A DNA stretch of 64,000 bases, from contig CANLOQ010000002.1 of assembly GCA_947492925.1 (NCBI GenBank), positions 889,373-953,372 of the forward strand, read 5' to 3'. This document shows positions 47,990 through 57,579 of this stretch, one piece after another. The position numbers were made by a program, and so were the translations under genes. Every line of letters begins with the position of its first letter. The first letter of the stretch is position 1. Under the pieces are notes generated by a model, which saw only the letters and a program-made list of their open reading frames with translations, was not told the origin of the DNA and made no database searches. The stretch is from an uncultured Sulfitobacter sp. (lineage in GTDB: Bacteria; Pseudomonadota; Alphaproteobacteria; Rhodobacterales; Rhodobacteraceae).

Positions 47990-48762
47990 GTTTTGACGCT
48001 GATCTGAACGGATGTGCGGCGCTGGTCGAACGGGGCGATCCGTGGCGGTTTCGCGCGGTCATGGCCTCGCCCCTCGCGGCGCGCCGGGTGCTGTTTCCTT
48101 TATACGCATTCAATGTTGAGGTGGCCCGCGCACCGTGGGTCACGCAGGAGCCGATGATTGCCGAGATGCGCCTGCAATGGTGGCGCGACGTTTGCGATGA
48201 AATCGTGCAAGGTCAACCCGTGCGGCGGCACGAGGTGGCGACCCCCTTGGCAGCCGTTCTTTCGCCAGACGATGCGCGACTGCTGGATGAGCTTGTTGCG
48301 GCAAGGCGTTGGGATATTTACAAAGATGCCTTTCAGGACGCGGCGCATTTTGACCGTTATATTGATCAGACTGCCGGGAATCTGGCGTGGGTCGCGGCAA
48401 AGACGCTTGGCCCGGCGGATGAAGAGGTTGTGCGGGGTGCGGCCTGTGCGGCGGGCATCGCCGCGTTTCTTCGCGCGATACCCGAGCTTGAGGCGCGCGG
48501 GCGCATTCCGTTGATTGATGGGACGGCGGCAGGATTGCGTGATCTTGCGCAAGCTGCGCTGGCGCGGCTGGCCAAGGCGCGTTCCCGGCGCGGGGCGGTC
48601 AGTGCCGCAGCGCGGCCCGCGCTTTGGCACGTCGCACCTGCGGCGCGTATCCTGAATGCGGCGGTGCGCAATCCGGCAGCGGTGGGTGCGGGGCATTTGC
48701 CCGATCCGGTCGCCATTGACCGTGCGCGCCTTGGGATACGTGTCCTGACGGGACGCTGGTAG
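47986..48762 (+). CDS. Squalene/phytoene synthase family protein, NDUFAF6-like
   Basis: A 258-residue protein of the trans-prenyltransferase fold. It has LFPLYAFNVEVARAPWVTQEPMIAEMRLQWWRD, where true synthases carry an Asp-rich DDxxD block that is absent here. The second half has DQTAGNLAWVAAKTLG. Missing catalytic aspartates and short length suit the NDUFAF6-like group, linked in mitochondria to complex I assembly, more than a terpene synthase. No carotenoid genes are nearby. Confidence 0.75.
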   Translation: MSFDADLNGCAALVERGDPWRFRAVMASPLAARRVLFPLYAFNVEVARAPWVTQEPMIAEMRLQWWRDVCDEIVQGQPVRRHEVATPLAAVLSPDDARLLDELVAARRWDIYKDAFQDAAHFDRYIDQTAGNLAWVAAKTLGPADEEVVRGAACAAGIAAFLRAIPELEARGRIPLIDGTAAGLRDLAQAALARLAKARSRRGAVSAAARPALWHVAPAARILNAAVRNPAAVGAGHLPDPVAIDRARLGIRVLTGRW

Positions 48763-48775
48763 GGGTGCTTTCGGC

Positions 48776-49990
48776 TCAGGCGGTTTCAGTGCGCGGACGC
48801 ATCACCAGCCAGATCAGTGATCCGCCCGCAAGCGTCAGGAAGGGTATCATGGCAAAGTTGACCGCCGCCCAGCCCGTCACGGCATCGCTGCCTGCGCAGT
48901 TCATCAGCCCGCCCGACGCCAGTGAGGCGATAAAGACACCGCCAAAGACCAAAAGATCGTTCAGACCCTGCATGCGCCCGCGTTCGTGCGGGGCATGTGC
49001 GCCCGTCAGCATGGTCGTCGCGCCGATGAAGCCAAAGTTCCAGCCGATGCCCAGCAGGATCAGTGCGACGTAGAAATTGCCAAGCTCCACCCCCTGCAGG
49101 GCCACAACACCCGCCGCACCAAGAATGGCAATGCCCAGGCCCATGATCTTTTCCACGCCGAAGCGTGCGATCAGGTGACCGGTAAAGAAGGACGGTGCAA
49201 ACATGGCCAGCACGTGCCCCGTCACGATGTTGGAGGCATCGGCCACGGCAAACCCACATCCGACCACCGCGAGCGGTGTGGAGGTCATCACGAGGTTCAT
49301 CAGCGCATAGGATACCATTGCACAGATCACCGCCACGGCGATGCGCGGGCTTGTGATCAGCTCAAGCCGTGTTCGGCCCCGGGGGCTGTCGGCAGTCGGC
49401 ACCGGCGGCTTGGGAATATCAAGGAAGATGAACAACAGCATTCCCACAAGGTTCAGCCCCATCGAGGCAATGAAAACAGGGAAAAAGCGCATCACCGTGG
49501 CATCCGGCCCATCCGAAAGGAACGACACCATCTGCGGCCCGATGATGGCCGAGATCAGGCCGCCAGCCATCACGTAGGAAATCGCCTTGGGCCGGAAAGC
49601 ATCCGAAGCGGTATCGGCGGCGGCGAACCGGAAAAAACCTTGTGAGGACATATAGATGCCCACCATGTAGCTGCCCAGCAGGAAGACCAGAAAGCTGTTG
49701 ATCGTCAGCGCATAGGCACAGACGCTCGCCCCCATCATGCCGCCCGCAGCTCCAATCACAAATCCCGCACGCCGGCCGTATTTCTGCATCAGCGGCGACA
49801 GCCAGGGCGCGGTGGTCATTGAACCGAGGATGATCATGGAGATCGGCAGTGTGGCCAGACAGGCATTGGGCGACAGCTGCAGGCCCGCAAGCCCGCCGAT
49901 GACGAACATCATGGGAAGCTGGCTGCCCAGAAAGGCCTGTGCGGCAACCAGAACGGCGACATTGCGCTTGGCGCGGGTGTCATCAATCAT
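48776..49990 (-). CDS. MFS transporter
   Basis: A 404-residue inner-membrane protein with about twelve hydrophobic segments. The start at MIDDTRAKRNVAVL (49990) has AAAGGA upstream. The loop YGRRAGFVIG between segments 2 and 3 is the MFS signature region. It converges on the phytoene-synthase-like gene. The substrate is unknown. Confidence 0.87.
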   Translation of the reverse strand: MIDDTRAKRNVAVLVAAQAFLGSQLPMMFVIGGLAGLQLSPNACLATLPISMIILGSMTTAPWLSPLMQKYGRRAGFVIGAAGGMMGASVCAYALTINSFLVFLLGSYMVGIYMSSQGFFRFAAADTASDAFRPKAISYVMAGGLISAIIGPQMVSFLSDGPDATVMRFFPVFIASMGLNLVGMLLFIFLDIPKPPVPTADSPRGRTRLELITSPRIAVAVICAMVSYALMNLVMTSTPLAVVGCGFAVADASNIVTGHVLAMFAPSFFTGHLIARFGVEKIMGLGIAILGAAGVVALQGVELGNFYVALILLGIGWNFGFIGATTMLTGAHAPHERGRMQGLNDLLVFGGVFIASLASGGLMNCAGSDAVTGWAAVNFAMIPFLTLAGGSLIWLVMRPRTETA

Positions 49991-50113
49991 GCGAAAATCC
50001 TTTGTTGCCCAAGGCGTAAACCCACGGCACCTGCGGGGCAACCCCTCGGCCGCGCATCCACGTCCGCTGTCTTGGGTCTTGTGCCCGCAGGTGGGGTGCC
50101 TACAGTCAGAGAG

Positions 50114-50851
50114 ATGAGCGGAGACGTGGATATTTTGCTGCTGGCAGGCAGTGCCGAGGCGCGGCAGCTGGCCGATGGGTTGGTGGCGGCGGGCCTGCGG
50201 GTGCGCGCGCTGAAGACCGAAGCGCCGCGCGGGCGCTCAGGGATGCCCGTGCCTTTTCAGGTGGTGCCGCAGATCACGCCGCGCGATGTAGAGACAGCCG
50301 CCGCAGGGGGGCGCGCCATTGTGGATGCCAGTCACGCGTTTGACGCCGCATCGACCCACGCCGGGTGGGCTGCCGCCGCTGCGCTGCAGCTACCGTTTGT
50401 CACCCTGTCGCGGCAGGCGTGGGACACGCACGGCAAGCCGGGCTGGCATCGTGCTCGCGATGTGCCGGCAGCGATGGATTTGATTGAACCGGGCGCGCGC
50501 GTGTTCTCCGCGACGGGATGGTCGAGCCTGCCAGATTATGCGGCCTTTCCCGGTGCGCGCCTGTTTCTGCGCCAGACGCAGCGGCACGACCGGGCTGCAC
50601 CCTTCGGTTTTGTGGAACCGGTCTTTGGCGCGCCGCCTTTTACGGTCGAGGATGAGCGGGCGCTGTTTCAATCCTTGCGCATTGACGCATTGGTGGCGCG
50701 CAATCTGGGCGGCGCACCAAGTCGCCCCAAGATTGATGCGGCCAGTGACCTTAGCTTGCAGGTGATCCTGATTGACCGCCCGGCGCTGCCCGACGGTGTT
50801 CCGGTGGTGCGCCGTGTGAAGGATGCGCTGGATTGGGTGCAGACGCTGTGA
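50114..50851 (+). CDS. cobK: Precorrin-6A reductase
   Basis: A 245-residue enzyme of cobalamin synthesis. CobK/CbiJ features are LLLAGSAEARQLADGL at the N-terminus, VDASHAFDAASTHAG, VFSATGWSSLPDY, and the C-terminal FTVEDERALF and DALVARNLGG-APSRPKIDAA blocks. It is separated from other cob genes, which is common. Its product feeds the B12 needed by NrdJ and probably by the mttB-like pathway. It overlaps the next gene by 4 bases (GTGA). Confidence 0.82.
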   Translation: MSGDVDILLLAGSAEARQLADGLVAAGLRVRALKTEAPRGRSGMPVPFQVVPQITPRDVETAAAGGRAIVDASHAFDAASTHAGWAAAAALQLPFVTLSRQAWDTHGKPGWHRARDVPAAMDLIEPGARVFSATGWSSLPDYAAFPGARLFLRQTQRHDRAAPFGFVEPVFGAPPFTVEDERALFQSLRIDALVARNLGGAPSRPKIDAASDLSLQVILIDRPALPDGVPVVRRVKDALDWVQTL

Positions 50852-51483
50852 GCGGGATCGGACGGATCATTCGGACGGACGATGATGTGGCCGAAGGTGC
50901 TGCATGGCTGGCCGCGCGCGAGCCGCGGTTCGTGCCTGTGCTGGCACAGACAGCACCCCTGCCGCTGCGCCTGAGACCGGATGGGTTTGGCGGCCTTCTT
51001 GACGTGATCATCAGCCAGCAGGTCAGCGTCGCCTCAGCCGCCGCGATCCGCGCGCGGATGCAGGAGGCGGGCCTGATGACTGCGCCGGCAGTGATCGGGG
51101 CGGGTGATGCGGGGCTGCGCGCAGCGGGGTTGAGCCGGCCCAAGGCGCGTTATGCGCTGATCCTTGCGCAGGCTGATCTGGATTATGCGGGGCTTTACGC
51201 GCTGCCGGATGCAGAGGTGATGGCGCGGCTGACCGCGCTTACCGGGATCGGGCCGTGGACAGCGCAGGTGTACACGATGTTCTGTATGGGCCGTGCGGAT
51301 GTGTTTCCGCCCGGTGATCTGGCGTTGCAGGTCGCCGCGCAGGCGCTTTTTGATTTACCCCTGCGGCCTAAACCAGAGGCATTGGCAGAAATGGCCGAAG
51401 ATTGGTCGCCGTGGCGGTCGGTTGCGGCGCGGGCGCTCTTTGCCTACTACCGTATTTTGAAAAACAGGGAAGGTTTGGGATGA
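50848..51483 (+). CDS. DNA-3-methyladenine glycosylase (AlkA-like, HhH-GPD)
   Basis: A 211-residue base-excision enzyme with the helix-hairpin-helix LTGIGPWTAQ (residues 131-140) and catalytic D157 in FPPGDLAL. The N-terminal part FGGLLDVIISQQVSVASA is typical of AlkA-type proteins. I use the GTG at 50848, which interlocks with the cobK stop, rather than an upstream in-frame ATG inside cobK. The stop overlaps the esterase start by 4 bases. Confidence 0.88.
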   Translation: MSGIGRIIRTDDDVAEGAAWLAAREPRFVPVLAQTAPLPLRLRPDGFGGLLDVIISQQVSVASAAAIRARMQEAGLMTAPAVIGAGDAGLRAAGLSRPKARYALILAQADLDYAGLYALPDAEVMARLTALTGIGPWTAQVYTMFCMGRADVFPPGDLALQVAAQALFDLPLRPKPEALAEMAEDWSPWRSVAARALFAYYRILKNREGLG

Positions 51484-52145
51484 CACGGGTTTTATCAGCG
51501 GAACGGCGCGCGGCGAAATCGCGCACGACACGGTCGATTGTGGTGTTCCTGCACGGCTATGGGGCCAATGGCGCGGATTTGCTGGGGCTTGCCGACCCGC
51601 TGGGCGAGCATTTGCCCGATACGATGTTTGTGGCCCCCGATGCGCCGGAGAATGTCGCGGGCATGCCCAACGGGTTTCAGTGGTTTCCGATCCCTTGGAT
51701 TGATGGATCGTCTGAGGAAGAGAGCATGCGCGGCATGGATCAGGCGGTGCAGGATTTGAACGCCTTTCTGGATGCGCTGATGGTGGATGAGGATGTGCTG
51801 CCCGAACAGGTGGTTTTGTTTGGCTTTTCGCAAGGCACAATGATGGCGCTGCACGTGGCCCCGCGCCGCGAGGATGCGGTGGCGGGGATCGTGGCGTTTT
51901 CGGGCCGCTTGCTGAACCCGGAGACGCTGAAGGACGAAGCGGTTGTGCGCCCTCCGGTGCTGCTGGTGCATGGGGACGCCGACGATGTGGTGCCGCCCCA
52001 GTCGCTGCCTGCAGCGGCTGAGGCCCTGCAGGAGGCGGGTTGGCAGGATGTGTTCGCCCATATCATGAAGGGCACGGGCCACGGCATCGCGCCCGATGGT
52101 CTGAGCGTGGCGCTGGCGTTTATGCGGGACAAGCTGAGTTTGTGA
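51480..52145 (+). CDS. Phospholipase/carboxylesterase family hydrolase
   Basis: A 221-residue alpha/beta hydrolase. The nucleophile is S117 in FGFSQGTMM, the oxyanion block is VFLHGYGANGADLL, and the acid and base lie in HGDADDVVPP and GTGHGI. Family members hydrolyse short acyl esters or lysophospholipids. It is coupled to the glycosylase gene. Confidence 0.9.
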   Translation: MTRVLSAERRAAKSRTTRSIVVFLHGYGANGADLLGLADPLGEHLPDTMFVAPDAPENVAGMPNGFQWFPIPWIDGSSEEESMRGMDQAVQDLNAFLDALMVDEDVLPEQVVLFGFSQGTMMALHVAPRREDAVAGIVAFSGRLLNPETLKDEAVVRPPVLLVHGDADDVVPPQSLPAAAEALQEAGWQDVFAHIMKGTGHGIAPDGLSVALAFMRDKLSL

Positions 52146-52220
52146 GGGGCTTGGGAGGCTGATGAGGTGGAACGAGGGATGATGGCGCATGTGTTCGGTT
52201 GAAAGCCTCCCTACTGAAGT

Positions 52221-52757
52221 TCAAATCCCGGAACACCATTTTGCAATTGTTTGAGCAGCCTCATCAGGCGTCATTTGCGTGGTATCAAGGTCAAGAAAAA
52301 ATCGCGCGTCCCGTCCCGCGAGAGGCTCGGCGGCGGTTTGGTTTCGCACGGCCATCTCCGGATCGCGAGGCTTGCGTTTCTCGTCTCTGCCCGCTGATGT
52401 GATACGTCGGACGTTTTCGTCCAGATCACAACCGATGTGGACAACGCAGAATGGCGGACGCTTTCGTCCCAACTCGACAAGCTTGTCCCATTCGCTTTGT
52501 TCACGCGCGCTCTTTGATGTCAAAACTGTCGTGAAAACAACGGGCTGATCTGTCGGCAGCTTTGAGACGAGGGTGTGGGCGATGGTCTCGACCTGCTCAA
52601 CGGTTTCCCAAAATTCCGGCGAGCGGAATTCGGTAAGAGCAAAGGCAAGATTGTAGATTGTGTGGATGTCCAACAGGCGGCCGTTGAGTGTTGTTGCCAA
52701 TGCGCGACCAATTGTTAGTTTCCCGACACCGGGATATCCGTTCAATACAATAATCAT
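52221..52757 (-). CDS. P-loop kinase-like ATPase
   Basis: A 178-residue AAA/kinase-type protein starting MIIVLNGYPGVGKLTIGRAL with the Walker A motif at residues 9-15. There are shikimate-/adenylate-kinase-like features, and the C-terminus has a lid-like Arg-rich stretch (SAGRDEKRKPRDPE). No partner gene is adjacent. It may phosphorylate a small molecule or antibiotic, but nothing fixes the substrate. Confidence 0.7.
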   Translation of the reverse strand: MIIVLNGYPGVGKLTIGRALATTLNGRLLDIHTIYNLAFALTEFRSPEFWETVEQVETIAHTLVSKLPTDQPVVFTTVLTSKSAREQSEWDKLVELGRKRPPFCVVHIGCDLDENVRRITSAGRDEKRKPRDPEMAVRNQTAAEPLAGRDARFFLDLDTTQMTPDEAAQTIAKWCSGI

Positions 52758-52991
52758 TCTTCAATTCTGACCCTCAGGGCTGGCGCAGGCCACGCTGAGT
52801 ATATTCAACTGCGCGTCTTTGACCAAGGGTTGCGAAATGCGTATGGCCGACATTCAGGCTATGTTCCTGCCCGCCTTCGGGGTGTCTTTGAAGGCTTTGA
52901 TCATCTGCCGCGACATCTTGTGCCACGCTTTGTCTTGCCAGAGCAAAACCACGAGATATAGTCGGATCAAACGGGCAGGAGAGCATCCGGA

Positions 52992-53576
52992 ATGGACGGC
53001 GATTTTCGAACCGAATTTACCAGACAGCCAGCGGGGTTGAAACATCGCCCCGCGCTGGTGCTGAATGCGGACTACAGACCGCTCAGTTACTATCCGCTGT
53101 CGCTGTGGCCCTGGCAGGATGCGATCAAGGCCAAGTGGCTGGACCGGGTGGATATTGTTGCCGAATACGACGACTATGTGCATTCCCCTACGATGGCATT
53201 GAAGATACCGTCCGTCGTTGTTCTGAAAGACTATGTCAAACCCCAAAAGCGCGTGGCCTTCACGCGCTTTAATTTATTCTTGAGGGACGAATTCCGGTGC
53301 CAGTATTGCGGCGCGCGGGGGGATCTGACGTTTGACCATGTGGTGCCACGGGCATCGGGTGGGGTGACAAGCTGGCAGAATGTGGTGGCTGCCTGTTCGC
53401 CCTGTAACCTGCGCAAGGGGGCGAAATCCCTGCATCAGACGGGCTTGCATCTGCGCAAGCCGCCGCGCCAGCCGGGGGCAGAAGAGCTGCGCAATATGGG
53501 GCGGAAGTTTCCGCCGAACCATCTGCACGACAGCTGGATGGACTTTTTGTATTGGGATGCTGAATTGGAAGCGTAG
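52992..53576 (+). CDS. HNH endonuclease family protein
   Basis: A 194-residue protein with a classic HNH domain. The zinc ligands are C103, C106, C135 and C138 (CQYC and CSPC), and catalytic residues D115-H116 and N130 are in FDHVVPRASGG and WQNVV. The N-terminal 90 residues (PALVLNADYRPLSYYPLSLWPW) form the family's conserved leader domain. Such genes are widespread in alphaproteobacterial chromosomes, so it need not belong to the defence region that follows. Confidence 0.9.
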   Translation: MDGDFRTEFTRQPAGLKHRPALVLNADYRPLSYYPLSLWPWQDAIKAKWLDRVDIVAEYDDYVHSPTMALKIPSVVVLKDYVKPQKRVAFTRFNLFLRDEFRCQYCGARGDLTFDHVVPRASGGVTSWQNVVAACSPCNLRKGAKSLHQTGLHLRKPPRQPGAEELRNMGRKFPPNHLHDSWMDFLYWDAELEA

Positions 53577-53923
53577 CTTCGCGTTTAGTGGCAGGTGTTG
53601 TAGAGGGAACCATAAATTTCCCAAAAACGGGGGGTTTGCTTCCGAAGTGGAGGCATCGAATTCACTAGGCGTTGATTTTGAACGGTTCTTATGTCCTCAA
53701 TTGGGACTTTTTTCTGTAATCTTTGCGACTGACTACACCGTACGAGTTGTGCGTGGCGGTGCAGACGCGCCGCCTTCCGCAGATACTTTGTTCTGAATCT
53801 GTATTTTGGAAAGAAGCTGCGAGATGCGGAGTATTGGGCTGGTCAACTCAGAGTAGTATTGTAAGGTAATGTTTCAGCCGCCTCAGGGAAGCGCGGAAAG
53901 CTTGCTTGCATTGGGGCGTTCTT
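53577..53923. other. Intergenic stretch at the left boundary of the accessory region
   Basis: About 350 bases without a supported gene. The GC content drops visibly here compared with the upstream genes (for example long T/A runs near 53700-53790). I found no integrase remnant, transposase end or direct repeat. Confidence 0.4.
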
Positions 53924-54361
53924 ATGAAAATCGAAACTATCTTCGTGCGAAATTTTCGATGCTTTGGTCCCGAGTGGATGGAAGTAGATCTCCAACAGGA
54001 GATAACCGCGTTCGTGGGGGGGAACGGTTCAGGCAAGACTTCATTCTTTCAAGCGCTTTCTCGTCTCTTTGGCGTAACAAGAACGGACAGAACCGTTACC
54101 AAAAAAGACTTCCATATCGCTCATGATGAAGAAGAGTTGCCTGATGGGCGGACCCTTGAGATCGAATGCTTACTTTGTTTTCCGGAATTGGACGAACATG
54201 AGGACGAAGACAGCTCCGCCGTCCCAGATTTTTTCAACCACATGGCTGCCACTGGTCCCGATGAACCGCTGAAGGCGCGCATTCGGCTTACAGAGCGCAG
54301 CTGGCTTACGCGCATATTCGTTCGCGAATGGACAAGGCAGGGATGCGGATTCATGCGGTGA
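53924..54361 (+). pseudogene. Truncated OLD-family ATPase/nuclease
   Basis: The frame starts MKIETIFVRNFRCFGPEW and carries an SMC/ABC-type Walker A, GGNGSGKTS (residues 32-40), then an acidic region (PELDEHEDEDSS). It stops at 145 residues, where OLD-family proteins run to about 600 or more. The last 25 residues (from ERSWLTRIF) do not read like the family, so the break probably lies near base 54290. Signature C, Walker B and the Toprim nuclease are missing. It is likely a remnant of an earlier defence gene. Confidence 0.65.
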
Positions 54362-54570
54362 AGGGCGAGCTTCATAAAAACGAGACTTAAAGGAGAATGC
54401 ATCATCTCGATGTGCGGGAAGGCAAGGGTAGATAGCCGGCTGTTGATTTGGCTTATCGAAGTCTTCCGGCTGAAGTCTCTACTGTTTTTGAAGGCGCTAC
54501 ACCGGATAGTTGTTGAAGTCAGCAACGCAGGTTGATCTACTGTCTAAATATATGATTTTCTGGGGTAACT

Positions 54571-57500
54571 ATGTCATTTTTTGAAAAACCTATCTTGAAC
54601 TCCCCTTATTGTATGCCCGACATGCACTGGGAGTTGGACGCTGATGGACGCCCCACGAACAGTAAGATTGATCGCCGCCGCCGCTCTGATTTAATCTCTG
54701 CTATGCCACCCGCCAAAAGCAAAAAGGCAAACAAGCAAGTTGAGCTCGAGCTCAGCGCCGAAGGGCTCTCCGGGCAGGATTTGAGTTATAATGTAACCGA
54801 GTTTGTAAATGAGCTTCGCCGTGAGGTGGACGTTTGGCGAAACCTGCCGAACCCGTCACAATGGCAAGTGTCACCAGTGACGCAGCGGTTACTGTCACAC
54901 TGGCGCGCGATCCAAAAAGACGAAAAGCAAGTTATCCGCCCCTTTTTCTGTCAGTTGGAGGCCGTCGAAACTGCAATTTGGCTTGGTGAGGTTGCGCCGA
55001 AATTAAGAGATCGTGGTCGCAGATTTAGGACAAGACTTGAAGCCGCAAATGCCGAGGCGAACCCAGATTTATTCAGGCTCGCAATGAAACTGGCGACAGG
55101 GGCGGGAAAGACCACCGTCATGGCGATGCTTATTGCATGGCAAACGCTGAATTCGGTTCGAAGCAGTAATTCGAAAACGTTTTCTCGTGGTTTCTTGATC
55201 GTGACGCCAGGCATTACAATCAAAGACCGACTGCGCGTTCTTTTACCAAACGACGCAGAGAACTATTACCAAAAGCTGAACCTTGTTCCTGCCGAGATGA
55301 TGCAAGACATGCAGCGTGCAAAGATTGTTTTGACCAACTATCATTCTTTCAAGCTTCGCGAAAAAGTTAAGCTGGCCACTGGAACCCGTTCAGCTCTCGA
55401 AGGACATGGAGAAGCGCTCAAAACCTTGGAAACTGAAGGCCAGATGTTGCAGCGGGTCATGCCTAATCTGATGGGGATCGGCAAAATCAATGTGATCAAT
55501 GATGAAGCGCATCATTGCTATAGAGAGCGCGCCGTATCTGAGTCGGAACGCCTGACCGGTGACGAGTTACGAGAAGCAAAGGAAAACCGAGAAGCGGCAC
55601 GATTATGGATTTCCGGCCTTGAGGCGGCGAAGCGCAAGATTGGTCTTCAGATTGTCTATGATCTCTCGGCTACCCCTTTCTTCCTTGCTGGGTCAGGTTG
55701 GGTTGAAGGGACGTTGTTTCCTTGGGTGGTTTCCGACTTCTCGTTAATGGATGCCATTGAATGTGGAATCGTAAAACTGCCCCGTGTTCCAGTTGCGGAC
55801 AATCTGCCGGGTCAGCCTGAGCCGTTGTACCGGAACTTGTGGGCTGCGATCGGTAAGAAAATGCCGAAGAAATCCAAAGGCACGGTTGTCGACCCCCAAA
55901 AGCTTCCCATGGAACTGAAAACCGCAATTGATGCCCTCTACGGGCACTACGAAAAGACCTATAAACTATGGAAATCCAAAGCTGTTGGAATACCACCGGT
56001 CTTTGTCGTTGTTTGCAATAACACTACGAACTCAGAACTGTTACGTGATTACATGGCCGGGTATGAGCGTGCAAATCAAGATGGGACTATCGAAACTGTT
56101 CCCGGGAAATGCCCACTGTTTTCAAATTTCGCGTCAGATGGTGAACGATTACCGCGCCCAAGATCCGTCTTGATTGATAGTGCTACGCTGGAAGCTGGCG
56201 GAGATATTGATAAGTCCTTCCGTGATACACACGCCAGCGAGATTGAGGCCTTTCGCAGAGAGCAGGCCGAGCGTGGTCTGGGCGGAGATGCGTTGAATGA
56301 AGCTGACATCTTGCGGGAGGTGATGAATACCGTTGGCAAGAAGGACAAGCTTGGCGAACAAGTGCGCTGTGTGGTTTCAGTCTCGATGTTAACTGAAGGC
56401 TGGGACGCGAACAACGTAACGCATATTTTGGGCCTCCGCGCATTTGGAACGCAACTGATCTGTGAGCAGGTTGTTGGACGCGCATTGCGCCGTTTATCCT
56501 ATCAAGTTGACGAACATGGGCTCTTCCGAACCGAGTATGCTGATATTATGGGGATCGACGGGCTCAATTTCTCCGATCAACCCCGCGTGGCACCTCCACA
56601 GCCACCACGCGATGTAATAAATGTTCGTGCGGTTTCGCCCGAGCGCGACGATCTGGAAATCACATTTCCGCGGGTTCAAGGCTATGTAGCAGATCTACCG
56701 TCGGATCGGCTGGACGTCGATTTCTCTGACATTGAGCCTTATGTGCTCAACCCGGAGAAGGTGAATGCTACCCTCGTGACAATGCAGGGTATCGTGGGCG
56801 AAACAGAAACACTGTCTTTGGACTACCTCAAGACCACTCGAAATTCGACGATCGCCTACCATGTTGCAAAACACATGGTGTTTGAGAAACTGCGGGACGC
56901 GAATGAGAGCCCTCGGATGCATCTCATCCCTGCTGCCAAGCGGATCGTGAACCAGTGGCTCAATGAAGGGCATCTGGTCTGTAAGGGTGGGACAGTTCCC
57001 GCACAGCTTCTCTATCGCGAAATTGCCGACGAAGTTTGTGACATGATTTTCGGCGCACTGATCGACAAGCCGGGCGGCGAAAGTGTCATGCGTGCCGTGC
57101 TCGATCCGTACAATCCGCTGGGCACAACACACGGGGTTAATTTCAACACGACGAAAGAGACGCGGTATGCGCCTCGGCCCGATAAATCACATATGAACTG
57201 GATCATAACGGACAGCGACTGGGAGGATAAACTCGCCGCTCAGATTGAGGAACATCCCAAAGTCGCATCCTACGCGAAGAACCATAACCTTGGGTTCGAA
57301 GTGCCATACCTGCTGGAAGGGGAGCCGAAGACTTATATTCCTGACTTTCTGATCCGGCTGGACACGGAGGAGCTTACGACCCTGATCATCGAGGTCAAAG
57401 GCTACCGGGGTCACGATGCCATGATCAAAGCAGACACAATCGCGCATAAATGGGTACCTGCGGTCAACCGAAATGGAAAGTTCGGGCGCTGGGGGTTTGC

Positions 57501-57579
57501 CGAACTTCGAAGCGCGCATGACTTCGGTCCTGATCTCAACACGGCGATTGAAAGCCTGCTGAACGGAAAATCAGCATGA
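54571..57579 (+). CDS. Type III restriction Res-like helicase-nuclease
   Basis: A 1,002-residue SF2 helicase with a C-terminal nuclease. Walker A is ATGAGKT (175-181), the DEAH box is NDEAHH (311-314 for DEAH), motif III is DLSATPFF, and motif VI is QVVGRALRR (633-641). Near the end, PDF (D925) and E941-V-K943 make a PD-(D/E)xK nuclease. It is the restriction partner expected for the Mod-like gene two positions on. The upstream bases are strongly AT-rich (about 28% GC over 54541-54600 by hand count). Its stop overlaps the next start by 4 bases. Confidence 0.9.
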   Translation: MSFFEKPILNSPYCMPDMHWELDADGRPTNSKIDRRRRSDLISAMPPAKSKKANKQVELELSAEGLSGQDLSYNVTEFVNELRREVDVWRNLPNPSQWQVSPVTQRLLSHWRAIQKDEKQVIRPFFCQLEAVETAIWLGEVAPKLRDRGRRFRTRLEAANAEANPDLFRLAMKLATGAGKTTVMAMLIAWQTLNSVRSSNSKTFSRGFLIVTPGITIKDRLRVLLPNDAENYYQKLNLVPAEMMQDMQRAKIVLTNYHSFKLREKVKLATGTRSALEGHGEALKTLETEGQMLQRVMPNLMGIGKINVINDEAHHCYRERAVSESERLTGDELREAKENREAARLWISGLEAAKRKIGLQIVYDLSATPFFLAGSGWVEGTLFPWVVSDFSLMDAIECGIVKLPRVPVADNLPGQPEPLYRNLWAAIGKKMPKKSKGTVVDPQKLPMELKTAIDALYGHYEKTYKLWKSKAVGIPPVFVVVCNNTTNSELLRDYMAGYERANQDGTIETVPGKCPLFSNFASDGERLPRPRSVLIDSATLEAGGDIDKSFRDTHASEIEAFRREQAERGLGGDALNEADILREVMNTVGKKDKLGEQVRCVVSVSMLTEGWDANNVTHILGLRAFGTQLICEQVVGRALRRLSYQVDEHGLFRTEYADIMGIDGLNFSDQPRVAPPQPPRDVINVRAVSPERDDLEITFPRVQGYVADLPSDRLDVDFSDIEPYVLNPEKVNATLVTMQGIVGETETLSLDYLKTTRNSTIAYHVAKHMVFEKLRDANESPRMHLIPAAKRIVNQWLNEGHLVCKGGTVPAQLLYREIADEVCDMIFGALIDKPGGESVMRAVLDPYNPLGTTHGVNFNTTKETRYAPRPDKSHMNWIITDSDWEDKLAAQIEEHPKVASYAKNHNLGFEVPYLLEGEPKTYIPDFLIRLDTEELTTLIIEVKGYRGHDAMIKADTIAHKWVPAVNRNGKFGRWGFAELRSAHDFGPDLNTAIESLLNGKSA

